NCBI GenBank assembly: GCA_021848325.1
Contig: JAJZUU010000022.1
Location: 1-41,978 of the forward strand
Source: Pseudomonadota bacterium
Lineage (GTDB): Bacteria; Pseudomonadota; Gammaproteobacteria; Burkholderiales; JAJZUU01
Direction: 5' to 3'
DNA: 41,978 nt
Position numbers and translations under genes: made by a program. The notes beneath the pieces were generated by a model. It had not been told where the DNA came from. It saw only the letters and a list, made by a program, of their open reading frames with translations, and did not search any database. This document shows, in pieces, positions 7,950 through 16,954 of the stretch. Each line of letters starts with the position of its first letter. Within the stretch, counting starts at the first letter, position 1.

Positions 7950-8933
7950 ATGAATGAACTAAGCAAAAAATCTGTAGCATGGCTTGAAGTAGACGAAAGC
8001 GGCGAACAGCAGCGGATCGACAACTTCCTCGTGAGGCACTTGAAAGGCGTGCCCAAGAGCCACATCTACCGGATATTGCGGAGCGGGGAGGTGCGGGTCA
8101 ACAGCAAACGTGTCGATTCCGGTTATCGCCTGTGCATCGGCGACAAGGTCAGGATTCCGCCTGTGCGAACCGCGCAGCGCCCGGACCGGCTCGAAAGCGG
8201 GACTGTGCCGGCGCACCTTTCCCGGCGAGCGCTGTACGAAGACGATGCCCTGCTGGTGATAGACAAGCCGGCGGGCATGGCGGTGCACGGCGGCAGCGGG
8301 GTGAGCCGGGGGGTGATTGAGCAATTGCGGCTGGAGCGGCCGGAGGCGAAATTTCTTGAGCTGGTACATCGGCTTGACCGGGAAACGTCCGGGGTGTTGA
8401 TGCTGGCAAAAAAGCGTAGCGCACTTGTCGCATTGCATCAGGCCATGCGCGAGGGCGGCGTGGAGAAGCGATATCTTGTGCTGGTAAAGGGAAAGTGGCG
8501 GGACGAAAAACGGAATGTGCACCTTCCGCTGCACAAGTACGTGACTTCCGCAGGCGAACGCAGGGTCAGCGTGCACGAGCACGGGCAGGTGGCGCACACG
8601 CTGTTCTTTCTGAAGCGGTCATGGCCGGATTTCACTCTGCTCGAGGCGGAGCTCAAAACGGGGCGCACCCATCAAATTCGGGTGCACCTTTCCCATCTGG
8701 GTTTTCCCATTGCCTGCGACGACAAGTACGGCGACTTCGATTGGAACAAATCGCTCCATAAACAAGGACTGAAGAGAATGTTCCTGCATGCCCACAAGCT
8801 CGTGATCAAACATCCCCTGACCGGCCGGACCCTCCCCCTTGAGGCCCCACTTCCCGAGGATTTACAGAGTTTCTTGAGCACCCTCGATCAGCAGGGGGTG
8901 ATATTGGATCATATTGTTAAACATTCAGTGTAG
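7950..8933 (+). CDS. rluC: 23S rRNA pseudouridine synthase RluC
   Basis: 327 residues. An N-terminal S4 RNA-binding domain (RIDNFLVRHLKGVPKSHIYRILRSGEVRVNSKRV) is followed by the RluA-type catalytic domain with HRLDRETSG (catalytic Asp143) and the TGRTHQIRVHL motif. It converts uridines 955, 2504 and 2580 (E. coli numbering) of 23S rRNA to pseudouridine. The start MNELSKKSV at 7950 is chosen because homology begins there; the frame extends upstream to 7848 without similarity. Divergent from rne, as in many proteobacteria, and followed 24 bases later by the HAD phosphatase gene. Confidence 0.95.
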   Translation: MNELSKKSVAWLEVDESGEQQRIDNFLVRHLKGVPKSHIYRILRSGEVRVNSKRVDSGYRLCIGDKVRIPPVRTAQRPDRLESGTVPAHLSRRALYEDDALLVIDKPAGMAVHGGSGVSRGVIEQLRLERPEAKFLELVHRLDRETSGVLMLAKKRSALVALHQAMREGGVEKRYLVLVKGKWRDEKRNVHLPLHKYVTSAGERRVSVHEHGQVAHTLFFLKRSWPDFTLLEAELKTGRTHQIRVHLSHLGFPIACDDKYGDFDWNKSLHKQGLKRMFLHAHKLVIKHPLTGRTLPLEAPLPEDLQSFLSTLDQQGVILDHIVKHSV

Positions 8934-8957
8934 CGGTCAACCGCCGTTTCCAGGATT

Positions 8958-9665
8958 ATGGGTCAGCAACTGAACTCAGGCATTTCGGGTTTCCCCGACG
9001 GCGCCGCGCCGCGGCACCGCTTTGATCTATTGGTGTTCGACTGGGACGGGACGCTGATGGACTCCGCCGCCACCATCGCCACCTCCATCCAGGCCGCCGT
9101 GCGGGACCTCGGCTTGCCGGTGCCCAGCGACGATGCGGCGCGCCATATCATCGGTCTCGGCCTGAACGAGGCCATTGCCCATTTACTGCCCGAACTGGAT
9201 GTCTCGGGATATGGTCGACTGGTTGAGCGCTATCGCCACCATTTTCTCTCGCAGGACAGCGATATCCCTTTGTTTCCCGGGGTATCCAAGGCCATAATGG
9301 ATTTGCGCGCCGCGGGGTTCATCCTCGCCGTGGCAACCGGTAAAGGCCGCAAAGGCCTCGATCGGGCCTTCCGCCATACCGGCCTTGGGGACTTCTTCCA
9401 CGCATCGCGGTGCGCGGATGAAAGCTTTTCCAAGCCGCATCCCGGCATGCTGCAGGAACTGATGGATGAAATGTGCGTGACCCCGGACAGAACTTTGATG
9501 ATCGGGGATACCAGCCACGACTTGCAGATGGCGCTCAATGCCGGCGTACCCAGCCTCGCCGCGGCATACGGGGCCCATTCTAAAGAAAGTCTGCTGTCCT
9601 TTTCCCCTCTCGCCTGCCTCGATAGTTTCGGCGACCTCAATCAGTGGCTGGTAAAGCACGCCTGA
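8958..9665 (+). CDS. HAD-IA family phosphatase (phosphoglycolate phosphatase-like)
   Basis: 235 residues. HAD motif I is VFDWDGTLMDS (nucleophile Asp28, Asp30), motif II is AVATGK, motif III lysine is in SFSKPHPG and motif IV is MIGDTSHDLQMA. The helical cap between motifs I and II is typical of subclass IA, which includes phosphoglycolate phosphatases and pyrophosphatases. The substrate cannot be read from sequence. It lies between rluC and sppA, the standard neighbourhood of this paralogue in betaproteobacteria; the Rieske-type ferredoxin gene often found between it and sppA is not present here. The 190 bases after it hold TATACT at 9747-9752 as a possible -10 box and no gene. Confidence 0.88.
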   Translation: MGQQLNSGISGFPDGAAPRHRFDLLVFDWDGTLMDSAATIATSIQAAVRDLGLPVPSDDAARHIIGLGLNEAIAHLLPELDVSGYGRLVERYRHHFLSQDSDIPLFPGVSKAIMDLRAAGFILAVATGKGRKGLDRAFRHTGLGDFFHASRCADESFSKPHPGMLQELMDEMCVTPDRTLMIGDTSHDLQMALNAGVPSLAAAYGAHSKESLLSFSPLACLDSFGDLNQWLVKHA

Positions 9666-9855
9666 GAAGGGTTCATTGGCCGGAGGGCAAGCTCGCAATT
9701 CCCCGGACGGAACGCCGTCGGAGAGGCCTTTTTGCCTATTCTGGAGTATACTTGGGCGGTGCAGGGCACGGAAAGACCCCCCGGCCACGCCGCTTCTCCT
9801 CGGCCGGTAACAGCGCCGAGACGGTACAACCGGGATTGAATGCTAGAGGACCGCT

Positions 9856-10803
9856 ATGGCTGACACCGACAACTCCGGCGATTGGGAACGCCGGACTTTA
9901 GAAAAACTGGCATTCGCCTCACTCCAGGAACAACGAAGGGCACGCCACTGGAGTATCTTCTTTAAGCTCATGGGCTTTGCCTACCTGTTCATTCTGCTAT
10001 TCCTGGCGCTGGGCTGGATCGGTAAAGGCGAGGCGGTTCTACCGGGCAAACACACCGCCTTGGTGAGCCTGCAGGGCGTAATTTCCGCCGACGATGCCAG
10101 TGCGGACAAGATCATTTCCGGGTTGCAGGACGCGTTCGCCGACAAGAATACCAAGGGGGTGATCCTGCGCATTAACAGTCCCGGGGGCAGTCCGGTGCAG
10201 GCGGGTTACATCAACGACGAAATCCGCCGCTTGCGGGCCAAATATCCCCAGATTCCAATCTACGCCGTGGTGGGGGATATTTGCGCCTCCGGCGGCTACT
10301 ACGTGGCCGTGGCCGCCGATAAGATCTATGTGAACAAGGCCAGCCTCATCGGTTCCATCGGCGTGCTGATGGACGGCTTCGGCTTTACCGGCGGAATGGA
10401 AAAACTGGGGATCGAGCGGCGGCTCCTGGTGGCGGGAAAAAACAAGGGGTTTCTGGACCCGTTTTCCCCCGTGGATCCCAAGCAGACGGCGTATGCACAG
10501 CAGATGCTGGAGGAAATCCACCAGCAGTTCATCCAGGTGGTGCGGCAGGGACGCGGTAAGCGCCTGAAAGAAACGCCGGACATGTTCAGCGGCTTGATTT
10601 GGACCGGCGAGCAAGGAATCGCTCTAGGTCTGGCCGATGCGCTGGGGAGCACCGAGTCGGTGGCCCGGGATGTGATCAAGGCGGAAAACATCGTCGATTA
10701 CACCCCTCAGGAAGGGTTCGCGGAGCGTTTCGCCAAGCGGTTCGGGGTCGCCATGGCGCAGACCCTTAATCCGCTTACCCGGTCGTGGTTCGGTTTGCGC
10801 TGA
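9856..10803 (+). CDS. sppA: Signal peptide peptidase SppA, S49 family
   Basis: 315-residue short-form SppA, a membrane-anchored serine-lysine protease that degrades cleaved signal peptides. One membrane segment lies near residues 38-57 (MGFAYLFILLFLALGWI). Motifs: RINSPGGSPVQAG, then the nucleophile Ser145 in ICASGGYYVA and the base Lys197 in KNKGFLDPF, 52 residues apart, the same spacing as the S147/K199 dyad of the Bacillus enzyme. The ATG is preceded by AGAGGA (9845-9850). The rof gene follows after 6 bases. Confidence 0.93.
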   Translation: MADTDNSGDWERRTLEKLAFASLQEQRRARHWSIFFKLMGFAYLFILLFLALGWIGKGEAVLPGKHTALVSLQGVISADDASADKIISGLQDAFADKNTKGVILRINSPGGSPVQAGYINDEIRRLRAKYPQIPIYAVVGDICASGGYYVAVAADKIYVNKASLIGSIGVLMDGFGFTGGMEKLGIERRLLVAGKNKGFLDPFSPVDPKQTAYAQQMLEEIHQQFIQVVRQGRGKRLKETPDMFSGLIWTGEQGIALGLADALGSTESVARDVIKAENIVDYTPQEGFAERFAKRFGVAMAQTLNPLTRSWFGLR

Positions 10804-10809
10804 CCCGCG

Positions 10810-11049
10810 GTGGCGGATTATCGTCCTATCTCCTGCGCACTGCACGAGCGCCTGGAATTCAGCGTGTTGCGCGGGATTTTCCTACAGATCGAGTATGTTG
10901 CCCCAGGGGGGCGGGTCACGGAACGTGGTTTGCCCCTGGACGTGGCGACGCGTCACGGGGCGGAATGGCTGAAATTCAGGAAGGATGACGGACGGATCGA
11001 GGAGATCCGTTTGGACCGTCTGATCGCAGTGAGCGAACCTCAGCCCTGA
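10810..11049 (+). CDS. rof: Rho-binding antiterminator (Rof/YaeO family)
   Basis: 79 residues with an Sm-like fold. YRPISCALHERLEF at the N-terminus and EIRLDRLIAVSEP at the C-terminus follow the E. coli Rof pattern (YQPINCDDYDNLE ... ELRLDKI). Rof binds the Rho hexamer and reduces Rho-dependent termination. The start is GTG 10810, six bases after the sppA stop, so the two genes are co-transcribed. Its last 10 bases overlap the 3' end of the convergent maf gene. The family assignment rests on pattern recognition of a short protein. Confidence 0.75.
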   Translation: MADYRPISCALHERLEFSVLRGIFLQIEYVAPGGRVTERGLPLDVATRHGAEWLKFRKDDGRIEEIRLDRLIAVSEPQP

Positions 11050-11678
11050 CCGGTGCTCCCCTGAGCGTGGTGGCGCGACTCCTCAAGTCCGACAGGCTGG
11101 TAGAACAGATCGAAATCCTCGTTCTGTAGCATATCAGTCAGGGCCATCAGCGGCAGGCCGACCAGCGCCGTGGGGTCATCGCCCTCCATGCGCTGGATCA
11201 ATGCGACCCCCAGTCCTTCCGTCTTGGCGCTACCGGCGCAATTGTAGGGTTGTTCCAGGGCGAGATAGCGCTCGATTTGCGCATCGGTGAAGTTCCGGAA
11301 CTGGACCCCGTAGGGGACAAGCCGGGTCTGGACATTGCCGGTGCGGCTATTCAACAGGCATAGGGCGGTATGGAATATCACCTTTTTGCCGCGCACGAAC
11401 TGCAATTGTTTGAAAGCGTTCTCGTAGGCGAGCGGCTTGCCGAGCTGGACTCCATCCAGCACGGCGACCTGGTCGGAGCCGATGATCAGTGCGTCGGGAT
11501 GACGGGGGGCCACCGCCCGCGCCTTGAGCACCGCCAGACGCAGGGCGGTATCCTGAGGGGCCTCAGCCTGCAGCGGCGTCTCGTCCACATCGGGTGCGGC
11601 GACGCTGAACGGCGTCTTCAGGCGGGTGAGAAGATCGCGCCGATAGGGTGAAGTGGATGCGAGCACAAGGGATGGCAT
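11040..11678 (-). CDS. Maf/YceF family nucleotide pyrophosphatase
   Basis: 212 residues. The N-terminal LASTSPYRRDLLTRL with the SPYRR signature places it in the YceF branch, which hydrolyses 7-methyl-GTP, rather than the dTTP/UTP branch. Also seen: DVDETP, LIIGSDQVAVLDG and KTEGLGVALIQRMEGDDPTALVGLPL. The start MPSLVLASTS at 11678 is where homology begins, although the frame is open far upstream through the carboxylase gene. It is the third gene of the minus-strand pycA-pycB-maf unit, 59 bases after pycB. In enterobacteria yceF directly precedes yceD-rpmF, so it is near its usual place but turned around. House-cleaning role assumed from the family. Confidence 0.9.
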   Translation of the reverse strand: MPSLVLASTSPYRRDLLTRLKTPFSVAAPDVDETPLQAEAPQDTALRLAVLKARAVAPRHPDALIIGSDQVAVLDGVQLGKPLAYENAFKQLQFVRGKKVIFHTALCLLNSRTGNVQTRLVPYGVQFRNFTDAQIERYLALEQPYNCAGSAKTEGLGVALIQRMEGDDPTALVGLPLMALTDMLQNEDFDLFYQPVGLEESRHHAQGSTGQG

Positions 11679-11737
11679 GACGGTTCGATCGCGGTCTTGG
11701 TGAACTGGCGGTTGAGTGGTGATGGCTTGCAGCATGC

Positions 11738-13588
11738 TCAATCCGGCTGGATTTCGATCAGCGCCTCGTCCGGCGTGACTGCGTCGCCCTTGGCTGCGTG
11801 GATGGCGATGACCGTCCCGCTGACCGACGTTTGAACCTCGTTTTCCATCTTCATGGCCTCGATGACCAGCACCGGGTCGCCGGCTTTCACTTGCTGGCCG
11901 GGCTTGACCATGATCTCGACAATGGTCCCGGGCATGGCCGTGCTGACGTGGCCGGGATGGGAGGGGCGGGGGCGCTTCGTGCCGCCGGAAGCGCCGGCGG
12001 GCGCGACCTTGGCCCGGGTTCCAGGGCTGGTGCCCGGCGCGACTTCCACCTCGCTTATGGTTTCGATGAGGACTTCCTCGGGCACCCCGTCCACGGAGAC
12101 ATAGAAATGCCGCTGTGTCGCGTCGGCATGACCGGTTCCCGTCAACTTGATATGATAGGTTTCCCCGTGCAGCGTGATTTCGAACTCGTTCGCCGCGTAG
12201 CGGGGGCCGGCGGCCTCCTTCGCCTCCGGCGGAAGCAGCAGTTCGGGCTTGAGGGTGCCGGCTGCGCGCTCCTGAAGGAAGGTGCGGCCGAGTTCCGGGA
12301 ACATGGCATAGGTCAGCGCGTCCTCTTCCGTTTTCGCGAGACCTTCGATTTCGCCGCGCAGCTTGTCCAGTTCGTCTTCCAGCAGATCGGCCGGGCGACA
12401 GGTAATGACCACTTGGTTGTTGACGGCCATGCTCCTTACCTGGGCATTGATCTGCCCGGGCGCTTGGCCGTAACGTCCCAGCAGATAGTGCTTCACCTCG
12501 GTGGTAACGGATTTGTAGCGTTCCCCGGTCAATACGTTGAGCACCGCCTGGGTACCGACGATCTGGGAGGTGGGTGTCACCAGCGGGGGGTAGCCGAGGT
12601 CCTCGCGTACCCGCGGGATTTCCGCCAGAACCTCGTCCATGCGGTCGAGCGCCCCTTGCTCCTTCAATTGGTTGGAGAGATTGGAGATCATCCCCCCCGG
12701 CACCTGGTTTACCAGTACCCGGGTATCCACCCCGGTGAAGGCGCTTTCGAACTGCCAGTATTTCTTGCGCACCTCGCGGAAATAGGCGGCGATTTCCTGC
12801 AGCAGGGGCAGGCTGAGGCCGGTTTCGTATTCGGTGCCCTGCAGGGCCGCCACCATGCTCTCGGTGGTGGAATGGCTGGCCCCTTCGGAGAAGGCGGAAT
12901 TGCAGGTATCGATGATGCTTGCCCCGCTCTCGATGGCCTTCAGGTGGCACATGCTGGAAAGCCCCGAGGTGGCATGGCTGTGCAGGTGAATGGGTACGGC
13001 CACCGTGCCCTTGAGCGCCTTGACCAGTTCGCCGCTGGTATAAGGGGTAAGCAGCCCCGCCATGTCCTTGATGACGATGGTATCGCAGCCCATTCCCTCC
13101 AACTCTTTGGCGAGTTGGGCGAAATGGGGGATGTTGTGCACCGGGCTGGTGGTATAGCAGATCGCGCCTTGGGCGTGCTTGCCGGCCTGTTTGACCGCCT
13201 CGATGGAGACCCGCAGGTTCCGCAGGTCGTTCATGGCGTCGAACACGCGGAAAATGTCCACCCCGTTGTCCGCCGATTTCTGGACGAAGGCGCGCACCAC
13301 GTCGTCGGAATAATGGCGGTAGCCCAGGAGGTTCTGGCCGCGCAACAGCATCTGGATAGGGGTGTTGGGCAGGGCCTTGCGCAGTTTCCGGAGGCGCTCC
13401 CAGGGGTCTTCCTTGAGAAAACGCACGCAGGCATCGAAGGTCGCCCCGCCCCAGGCCTCCAGCGACCAAAAACCAACGCTGTCGAGTTTCGGGCAGACAG
13501 GCAGCATGTCCTCGGTGCGCATGCGGGTGGCGATCAGGGATTGGTGCCCATCGCGCAAGACCAGGTCGGTCACAAAAACTCTTGCCAT
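11738..13588 (-). CDS. pycB: Pyruvate carboxylase subunit B (oxaloacetate decarboxylase alpha-type)
   Basis: 616 residues. The carboxyltransferase TIM barrel begins with VTDLVLRDGHQSL and contains RGQNLLGYRHY, FRVFDAMNDLRN and the metal/CO2 region IVIKDMAGLLTPY and HLHSHATSG. A conserved PYC_OADA part follows. A Pro/Gly-rich linker leads to the biotinyl domain with the target lysine in EAMKMENEV (Lys580). The biotin carboxylase gene lies 58 bases upstream, and no membrane beta or gamma subunit (oadB/oadG) is present, so an anaplerotic pyruvate carboxylase is more likely than a sodium-pumping decarboxylase. Start MARVFVTDL at 13588; the frame is open further upstream. Confidence 0.88.
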   Translation of the reverse strand: MARVFVTDLVLRDGHQSLIATRMRTEDMLPVCPKLDSVGFWSLEAWGGATFDACVRFLKEDPWERLRKLRKALPNTPIQMLLRGQNLLGYRHYSDDVVRAFVQKSADNGVDIFRVFDAMNDLRNLRVSIEAVKQAGKHAQGAICYTTSPVHNIPHFAQLAKELEGMGCDTIVIKDMAGLLTPYTSGELVKALKGTVAVPIHLHSHATSGLSSMCHLKAIESGASIIDTCNSAFSEGASHSTTESMVAALQGTEYETGLSLPLLQEIAAYFREVRKKYWQFESAFTGVDTRVLVNQVPGGMISNLSNQLKEQGALDRMDEVLAEIPRVREDLGYPPLVTPTSQIVGTQAVLNVLTGERYKSVTTEVKHYLLGRYGQAPGQINAQVRSMAVNNQVVITCRPADLLEDELDKLRGEIEGLAKTEEDALTYAMFPELGRTFLQERAAGTLKPELLLPPEAKEAAGPRYAANEFEITLHGETYHIKLTGTGHADATQRHFYVSVDGVPEEVLIETISEVEVAPGTSPGTRAKVAPAGASGGTKRPRPSHPGHVSTAMPGTIVEIMVKPGQQVKAGDPVLVIEAMKMENEVQTSVSGTVIAIHAAKGDAVTPDEALIEIQPD

Positions 13589-13646
13589 GCTATTTCCCAG
13601 TGTTTTCTTTTTGAATGTTTTGTGTGTCCCCCGGCGGCGGGGGCGG

Positions 13647-15065
13647 TTACAAGCCCTCGTGAGCAGCAAGCGCCGCAGAGATGGCTACCGCGACCAGTTC
13701 CGGCGGGCGGCGGACGGGATAGTTTATCAGTTCGGGGTGGGTTTCCACAAAACTGGTGTCGAATCGGCCGCTACGGAAGTCCGGATTTTTCAGTATCTCC
13801 TGGTAGTAGGGGATGGTGGTCTTCACACCGAACACCGTCATGTCGCCCAGCGCCCGGCGGCCCCGTTCGACCACACCCTCCCAGGTCAGATTCCACACCG
13901 TGAGCTTGGCGCACATGGAGTCGTAGTAGGGGGGTATCATATAACCGGTGTACATGGCGGCGTCCGTCCTGACCCCCGGCCCGCCGGGTGCATAGTAGCG
14001 TGTCACCCGGCCGAAACTGGGCAGAAATTCGTTTTTCGGGTCCTCCGCGTTGATCCTGAACTCCATGGCGTAACCGCGGTAATTGACGTCCGACTGCTGG
14101 TATTGCAGCGGCAGCCCGCTGGCGATGCGGATCTGCTCCTGCACGATGTCTACCCCGGTGACCGTCTCCGTGACCGTGTGTTCCACCTGCAGGCGGGTGT
14201 TCATTTCCATGAAATAGAACTGGTTTTCCGTGTCCAGCAGGAATTCGACGGTCCCGGCATTTACGTAGCCGACCGTCTTGGCGGCTTGCACCGCCAGCTT
14301 TCCGATATAGCGCCGCTGGGCATCGGTGAGCTGGGGCGAGGGCGCGATCTCGATCAGTTTCTGGTTGCGACGCTGGATGGAGCAATCGCGCTCGAACAGG
14401 TGGATCACGTTTCCCTGGTTATCGCCCAGGATTTGCACCTCGATATGCCTCGGCTCGAGAATGCACTTCTCCAGGAATATTTCTGGTTTGCCGAAGGCCT
14501 TACCGGCCTCCGAGACGACGCGGTCGTAATTTTTGACCAGTTCCTGTTCGTTGTTGCAGCGGCGTATGCCCCGCCCGCCACCGCCGTTGGTGGCCTTCAA
14601 CATCACCGGATAGCCGGTCTTGTTGGCAAGCCGGCGCGCCTCCTCCGCGTTTTCCAGGTTGTGGTCGCTTCCCGGGATGACCGGAATGCCCGCCTTGATC
14701 ATGGCCAGGCGTGCCTGGACCTTGTCGCCCATCCGCCGAATGACCTGTGCCGAAGGACCGATGAACTTGATCCCGCGGCGCGCGCAGATTTCCGCAAGCA
14801 CAGGATTTTCTGATAGGAACCCGTACCCCGGATGGAGCGCGTCGCAACCCGAAGCTACCGCGAGATTGACGATGTTGTGGGCGTTCAGATAGCCGATAAC
14901 CGGGTCAGCGCCTATATTGTAGGCCTTGTCGGCCTTTTTCACATGCAGCGCGTGCCGGTCCGCATCGGTATAGATCGCGACCGACTGAATCCCCAATTCG
15001 GCGCATGCACGCACGATGCGCACAGCGATTTCCCCCCGATTGGCAATGAGGATTTTCTTGATCAC
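13647..15065 (-). CDS. pycA: Pyruvate carboxylase subunit A (biotin carboxylase)
   Basis: 472 residues, ATP-grasp biotin carboxylase. MIKKILIANRGEIAVRIVRA is the standard N-terminus; the glycine loop is KATNGGGGRGIRR, followed by ERDCSIQRRNQKLIE and the metal and catalytic part FYFMEMNTRLQVEHTVTE. It carboxylates the biotin on the partner subunit using ATP and bicarbonate. It starts with GTG at 15065, on the minus strand, and is divergent from the fatty-acid operon; its promoter must lie in the 80 bases shared with yceD. It could in principle serve acetyl-CoA carboxylase, but pairing with pycB and absence of accB argue for pyruvate carboxylase. Confidence 0.9.
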   Translation of the reverse strand: MIKKILIANRGEIAVRIVRACAELGIQSVAIYTDADRHALHVKKADKAYNIGADPVIGYLNAHNIVNLAVASGCDALHPGYGFLSENPVLAEICARRGIKFIGPSAQVIRRMGDKVQARLAMIKAGIPVIPGSDHNLENAEEARRLANKTGYPVMLKATNGGGGRGIRRCNNEQELVKNYDRVVSEAGKAFGKPEIFLEKCILEPRHIEVQILGDNQGNVIHLFERDCSIQRRNQKLIEIAPSPQLTDAQRRYIGKLAVQAAKTVGYVNAGTVEFLLDTENQFYFMEMNTRLQVEHTVTETVTGVDIVQEQIRIASGLPLQYQQSDVNYRGYAMEFRINAEDPKNEFLPSFGRVTRYYAPGGPGVRTDAAMYTGYMIPPYYDSMCAKLTVWNLTWEGVVERGRRALGDMTVFGVKTTIPYYQEILKNPDFRSGRFDTSFVETHPELINYPVRRPPELVAVAISAALAAHEGL

Positions 15066-15081
15066 TCAGCGGGCCCCTTTT

Positions 15082-15110
15082 TTGACAGCCAAAGCTAAAA
15101 ATTATATCAT
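15082..15110 (+). promoter_or_regulatory. Strong sigma-70 promoter of the yceD-rpmF-fab operon
   Basis: TTGACA (15082-15087), a 17-base spacer and TATCAT (15105-15110): a perfect -35 and a five-of-six -10. Transcription should begin near 15117, giving a leader of about 30 bases before the yceD GTG at 15146. It is divergent from pycA. It is the only near-consensus promoter I see in the fatty-acid cluster. Confidence 0.85.
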
Positions 15111-15145
15111 GCGCGCCTTATGCCTGAACAGGTCGTGATAAAACA

Positions 15146-15637
15146 GTGATAAACGGTCCGGAATTCGCGCGCAACGGCGAAGTCTTACATGGTAAAATCG
15201 CCGTTGCAAGCATGTCGCGGTTGGAGGGTATTCTCTATTCCGATGACGGGATGCTCGACTACGAGCTGGCCGGTTATATCAACCGGGAGGGCAAGCCCGC
15301 CATTCGCTGCACTGTCCGCGGCATGCTCCCGCTTGTTTGCCAGCGCTGCCTGGAAGACTTCGCCTATCCGGTCGATATAGTATCCGACCTGATATTGGTG
15401 GAAGACGAAGGGGCCTTCGAAGAGATCGACGAAGACGACGCAACCGACGCCGTTGTGGCGGCCCCTTGCCTGGATCCGCTGGTGTTGGTGGAAGACGAGG
15501 TGTTGCTGGACATACCGATGTCCCCCAGGCATCCGTTGACGCAGTGCAAGATGCAGGCCGACGCCATGGAAATCGGGGCGGAAGAGCGGAAGGCCTTCGC
15601 GACGCTGGGTGTGCTGAAGGCGCAAGACAAAGAGTAA
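15146..15637 (+). CDS. yceD: YceD family protein (DUF177), 23S rRNA accumulation protein
   Basis: 163 residues. Family marks are [30 protein letters not shown], the CxxC-containing [12 protein letters not shown], an acidic central part ([16 protein letters not shown]) and LPMSPRHP-like [13 protein letters not shown]. YceD is co-conserved with rpmF and needed for normal 23S rRNA levels in E. coli; the mechanism is unclear. The start is GTG 15146; upstream ATG and GTG codons are in other frames and run into stops. First gene of the operon, followed 67 bases later by rpmF. Confidence 0.88.
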   Translation: MINGPEFARNGEVLHGKIAVASMSRLEGILYSDDGMLDYELAGYINREGKPAIRCTVRGMLPLVCQRCLEDFAYPVDIVSDLILVEDEGAFEEIDEDDATDAVVAAPCLDPLVLVEDEVLLDIPMSPRHPLTQCKMQADAMEIGAEERKAFATLGVLKAQDKE

Positions 15638-15704
15638 ACGAAAGTTCGGTGACGGCCCGATATTAAGCCAGGGCCGTAGCCGTAAACCTTATCAAGGAGT
15701 CATC

Positions 15705-15884
15705 ATGGCTGTTCAACAGAACAAGAAGTCCCCTTCCAAACGCGGCATGCGCCGCGCTCACGATTTCCTGACCAATCCGCCGTTGGCCGTGGAACCGACC
15801 ACCGGAGAGGTGCATCTGCGCCACCACATCAGCCCGAGCGGCTATTATCGCGGCCGGAAGGTGACGCGCGCCAAAGGCGAATGA
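15705..15884 (+). CDS. rpmF: 50S ribosomal protein L32
   Basis: 59 residues: [20 protein letters not shown] is the highly conserved L32 N-terminus, followed by [14 protein letters not shown]. It lacks the zinc-binding cysteines, as most proteobacterial L32 proteins do. The ribosome site AAGGAG (15694-15699) lies 5 bases before the ATG. It sits between yceD and plsX, the invariant arrangement that ties ribosome and phospholipid synthesis. Confidence 0.97.
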   Translation: MAVQQNKKSPSKRGMRRAHDFLTNPPLAVEPTTGEVHLRHHISPSGYYRGRKVTRAKGE

Positions 15885-15937
15885 CGACGACTCCTCCTCT
15901 CGGGCCGCTTGCACGCAGCCGCCGCTGACTGCCACGT

Positions 15938-16954
15938 ATGGAAATTACCGTGGCCGTTGACGCCATGGGCGGAGATCACGGCCCCCATGTCACTGTACCG
16001 GCGGCGCTGGCGTATCTCAGCCGAAATCCCGAAATCAACATCGTCCTGGTAGGGCTGGAACCGGCAATCGAGGCGGAATTGCGCGCCCGTAAGGCCTCCG
16101 TGGGGCCGCGGCTGCGCGTCCGGCACGCCGGCGAAGTGGTGACCATGGACGATCCGCCGGCACTCGCGCTGCGCAACAAGAAGGATTCCTCCATGCGCGT
16201 GACCATCGATCTGGTGAAAAGCGGCGAGGCCCACGCCGGCATCAGCGCGGGGAATACCGGCGCCTTGATGGCCATGTCCCGTTTTGTGCTGAAAATGCTG
16301 CCGGGAATCGAGCGCCCGGCGATCGCCACCGTTCTCCCCACCATAAACGGTCATACCCACGTGCTGGATCTGGGGGCCAACGTGGACTGCGGTGCCGCCC
16401 ATTTGCTGCAATTCGCCATCATGGGGGCGATGCTGGTGTCCGCCGTCGAGCATAAACCGGCGCCGACGGTCGGGCTATTGAACATCGGCGAAGAAGACAT
16501 CAAGGGCAACGAGGTAGTGAAGGAAGCGGCCGAACTGCTGCGCGGCAGCCGCCTCAACTTTTACGGCAACGTGGAAGGGGACGACATCTACAAGGGCACC
16601 ACGGACGTCGTGGTATGCGATGGATTCGTCGGCAACGTGGCATTGAAGACCTCCGAGGGTCTGGTCCAGATGCTGGCGACATTCCTGCGCCAGGAATTCA
16701 AGCGCAACCTGTTCACCCGCATTGCCGGACTTGTCGCACTGCCGGTCCTAAAGGCCTTCAAGGATCGTGTCGATCACCGCCGTTACAATGGAGCGAGCCT
16801 TCTGGGGCTGCGGGGCGTTATAATAAAAAGCCACGGTTCCGCGGATCCCTTCGCCTTCGAGTGCGCCATAGAGCGCGCCGTGGAGGAGGTGCGCAACGGG
16901 GTGTTGCGCCGCATCAGTGAACAAATGTCCCTCATGACTGCGGGAGCGGCCTGA
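15938..16954 (+). CDS. plsX: Phosphate acyltransferase PlsX
   Basis: 338 residues. It converts acyl-ACP to acyl-phosphate, the donor for PlsY in phospholipid synthesis; peripheral membrane enzyme. [16 protein letters not shown] is the typical start; further motifs are [34 protein letters not shown] and [17 protein letters not shown]. The stop overlaps the fabH ATG by one base (TGATG), so translation is coupled. Confidence 0.97.
   Translation: MEITVAVDAMGGDHGPHVTVPAALAYLSRNPEINIVLVGLEPAIEAELRARKASVGPRLRVRHAGEVVTMDDPPALALRNKKDSSMRVTIDLVKSGEAHAGISAGNTGALMAMSRFVLKMLPGIERPAIATVLPTINGHTHVLDLGANVDCGAAHLLQFAIMGAMLVSAVEHKPAPTVGLLNIGEEDIKGNEVVKEAAELLRGSRLNFYGNVEGDDIYKGTTDVVVCDGFVGNVALKTSEGLVQMLATFLRQEFKRNLFTRIAGLVALPVLKAFKDRVDHRRYNGASLLGLRGVIIKSHGSADPFAFECAIERAVEEVRNGVLRRISEQMSLMTAGAA

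Noticed and set aside
11679-13469. Upstream extension of the maf frame
   Set aside because: The frame stays open through pycB in another phase, but Maf homology starts exactly at ATG 11678.
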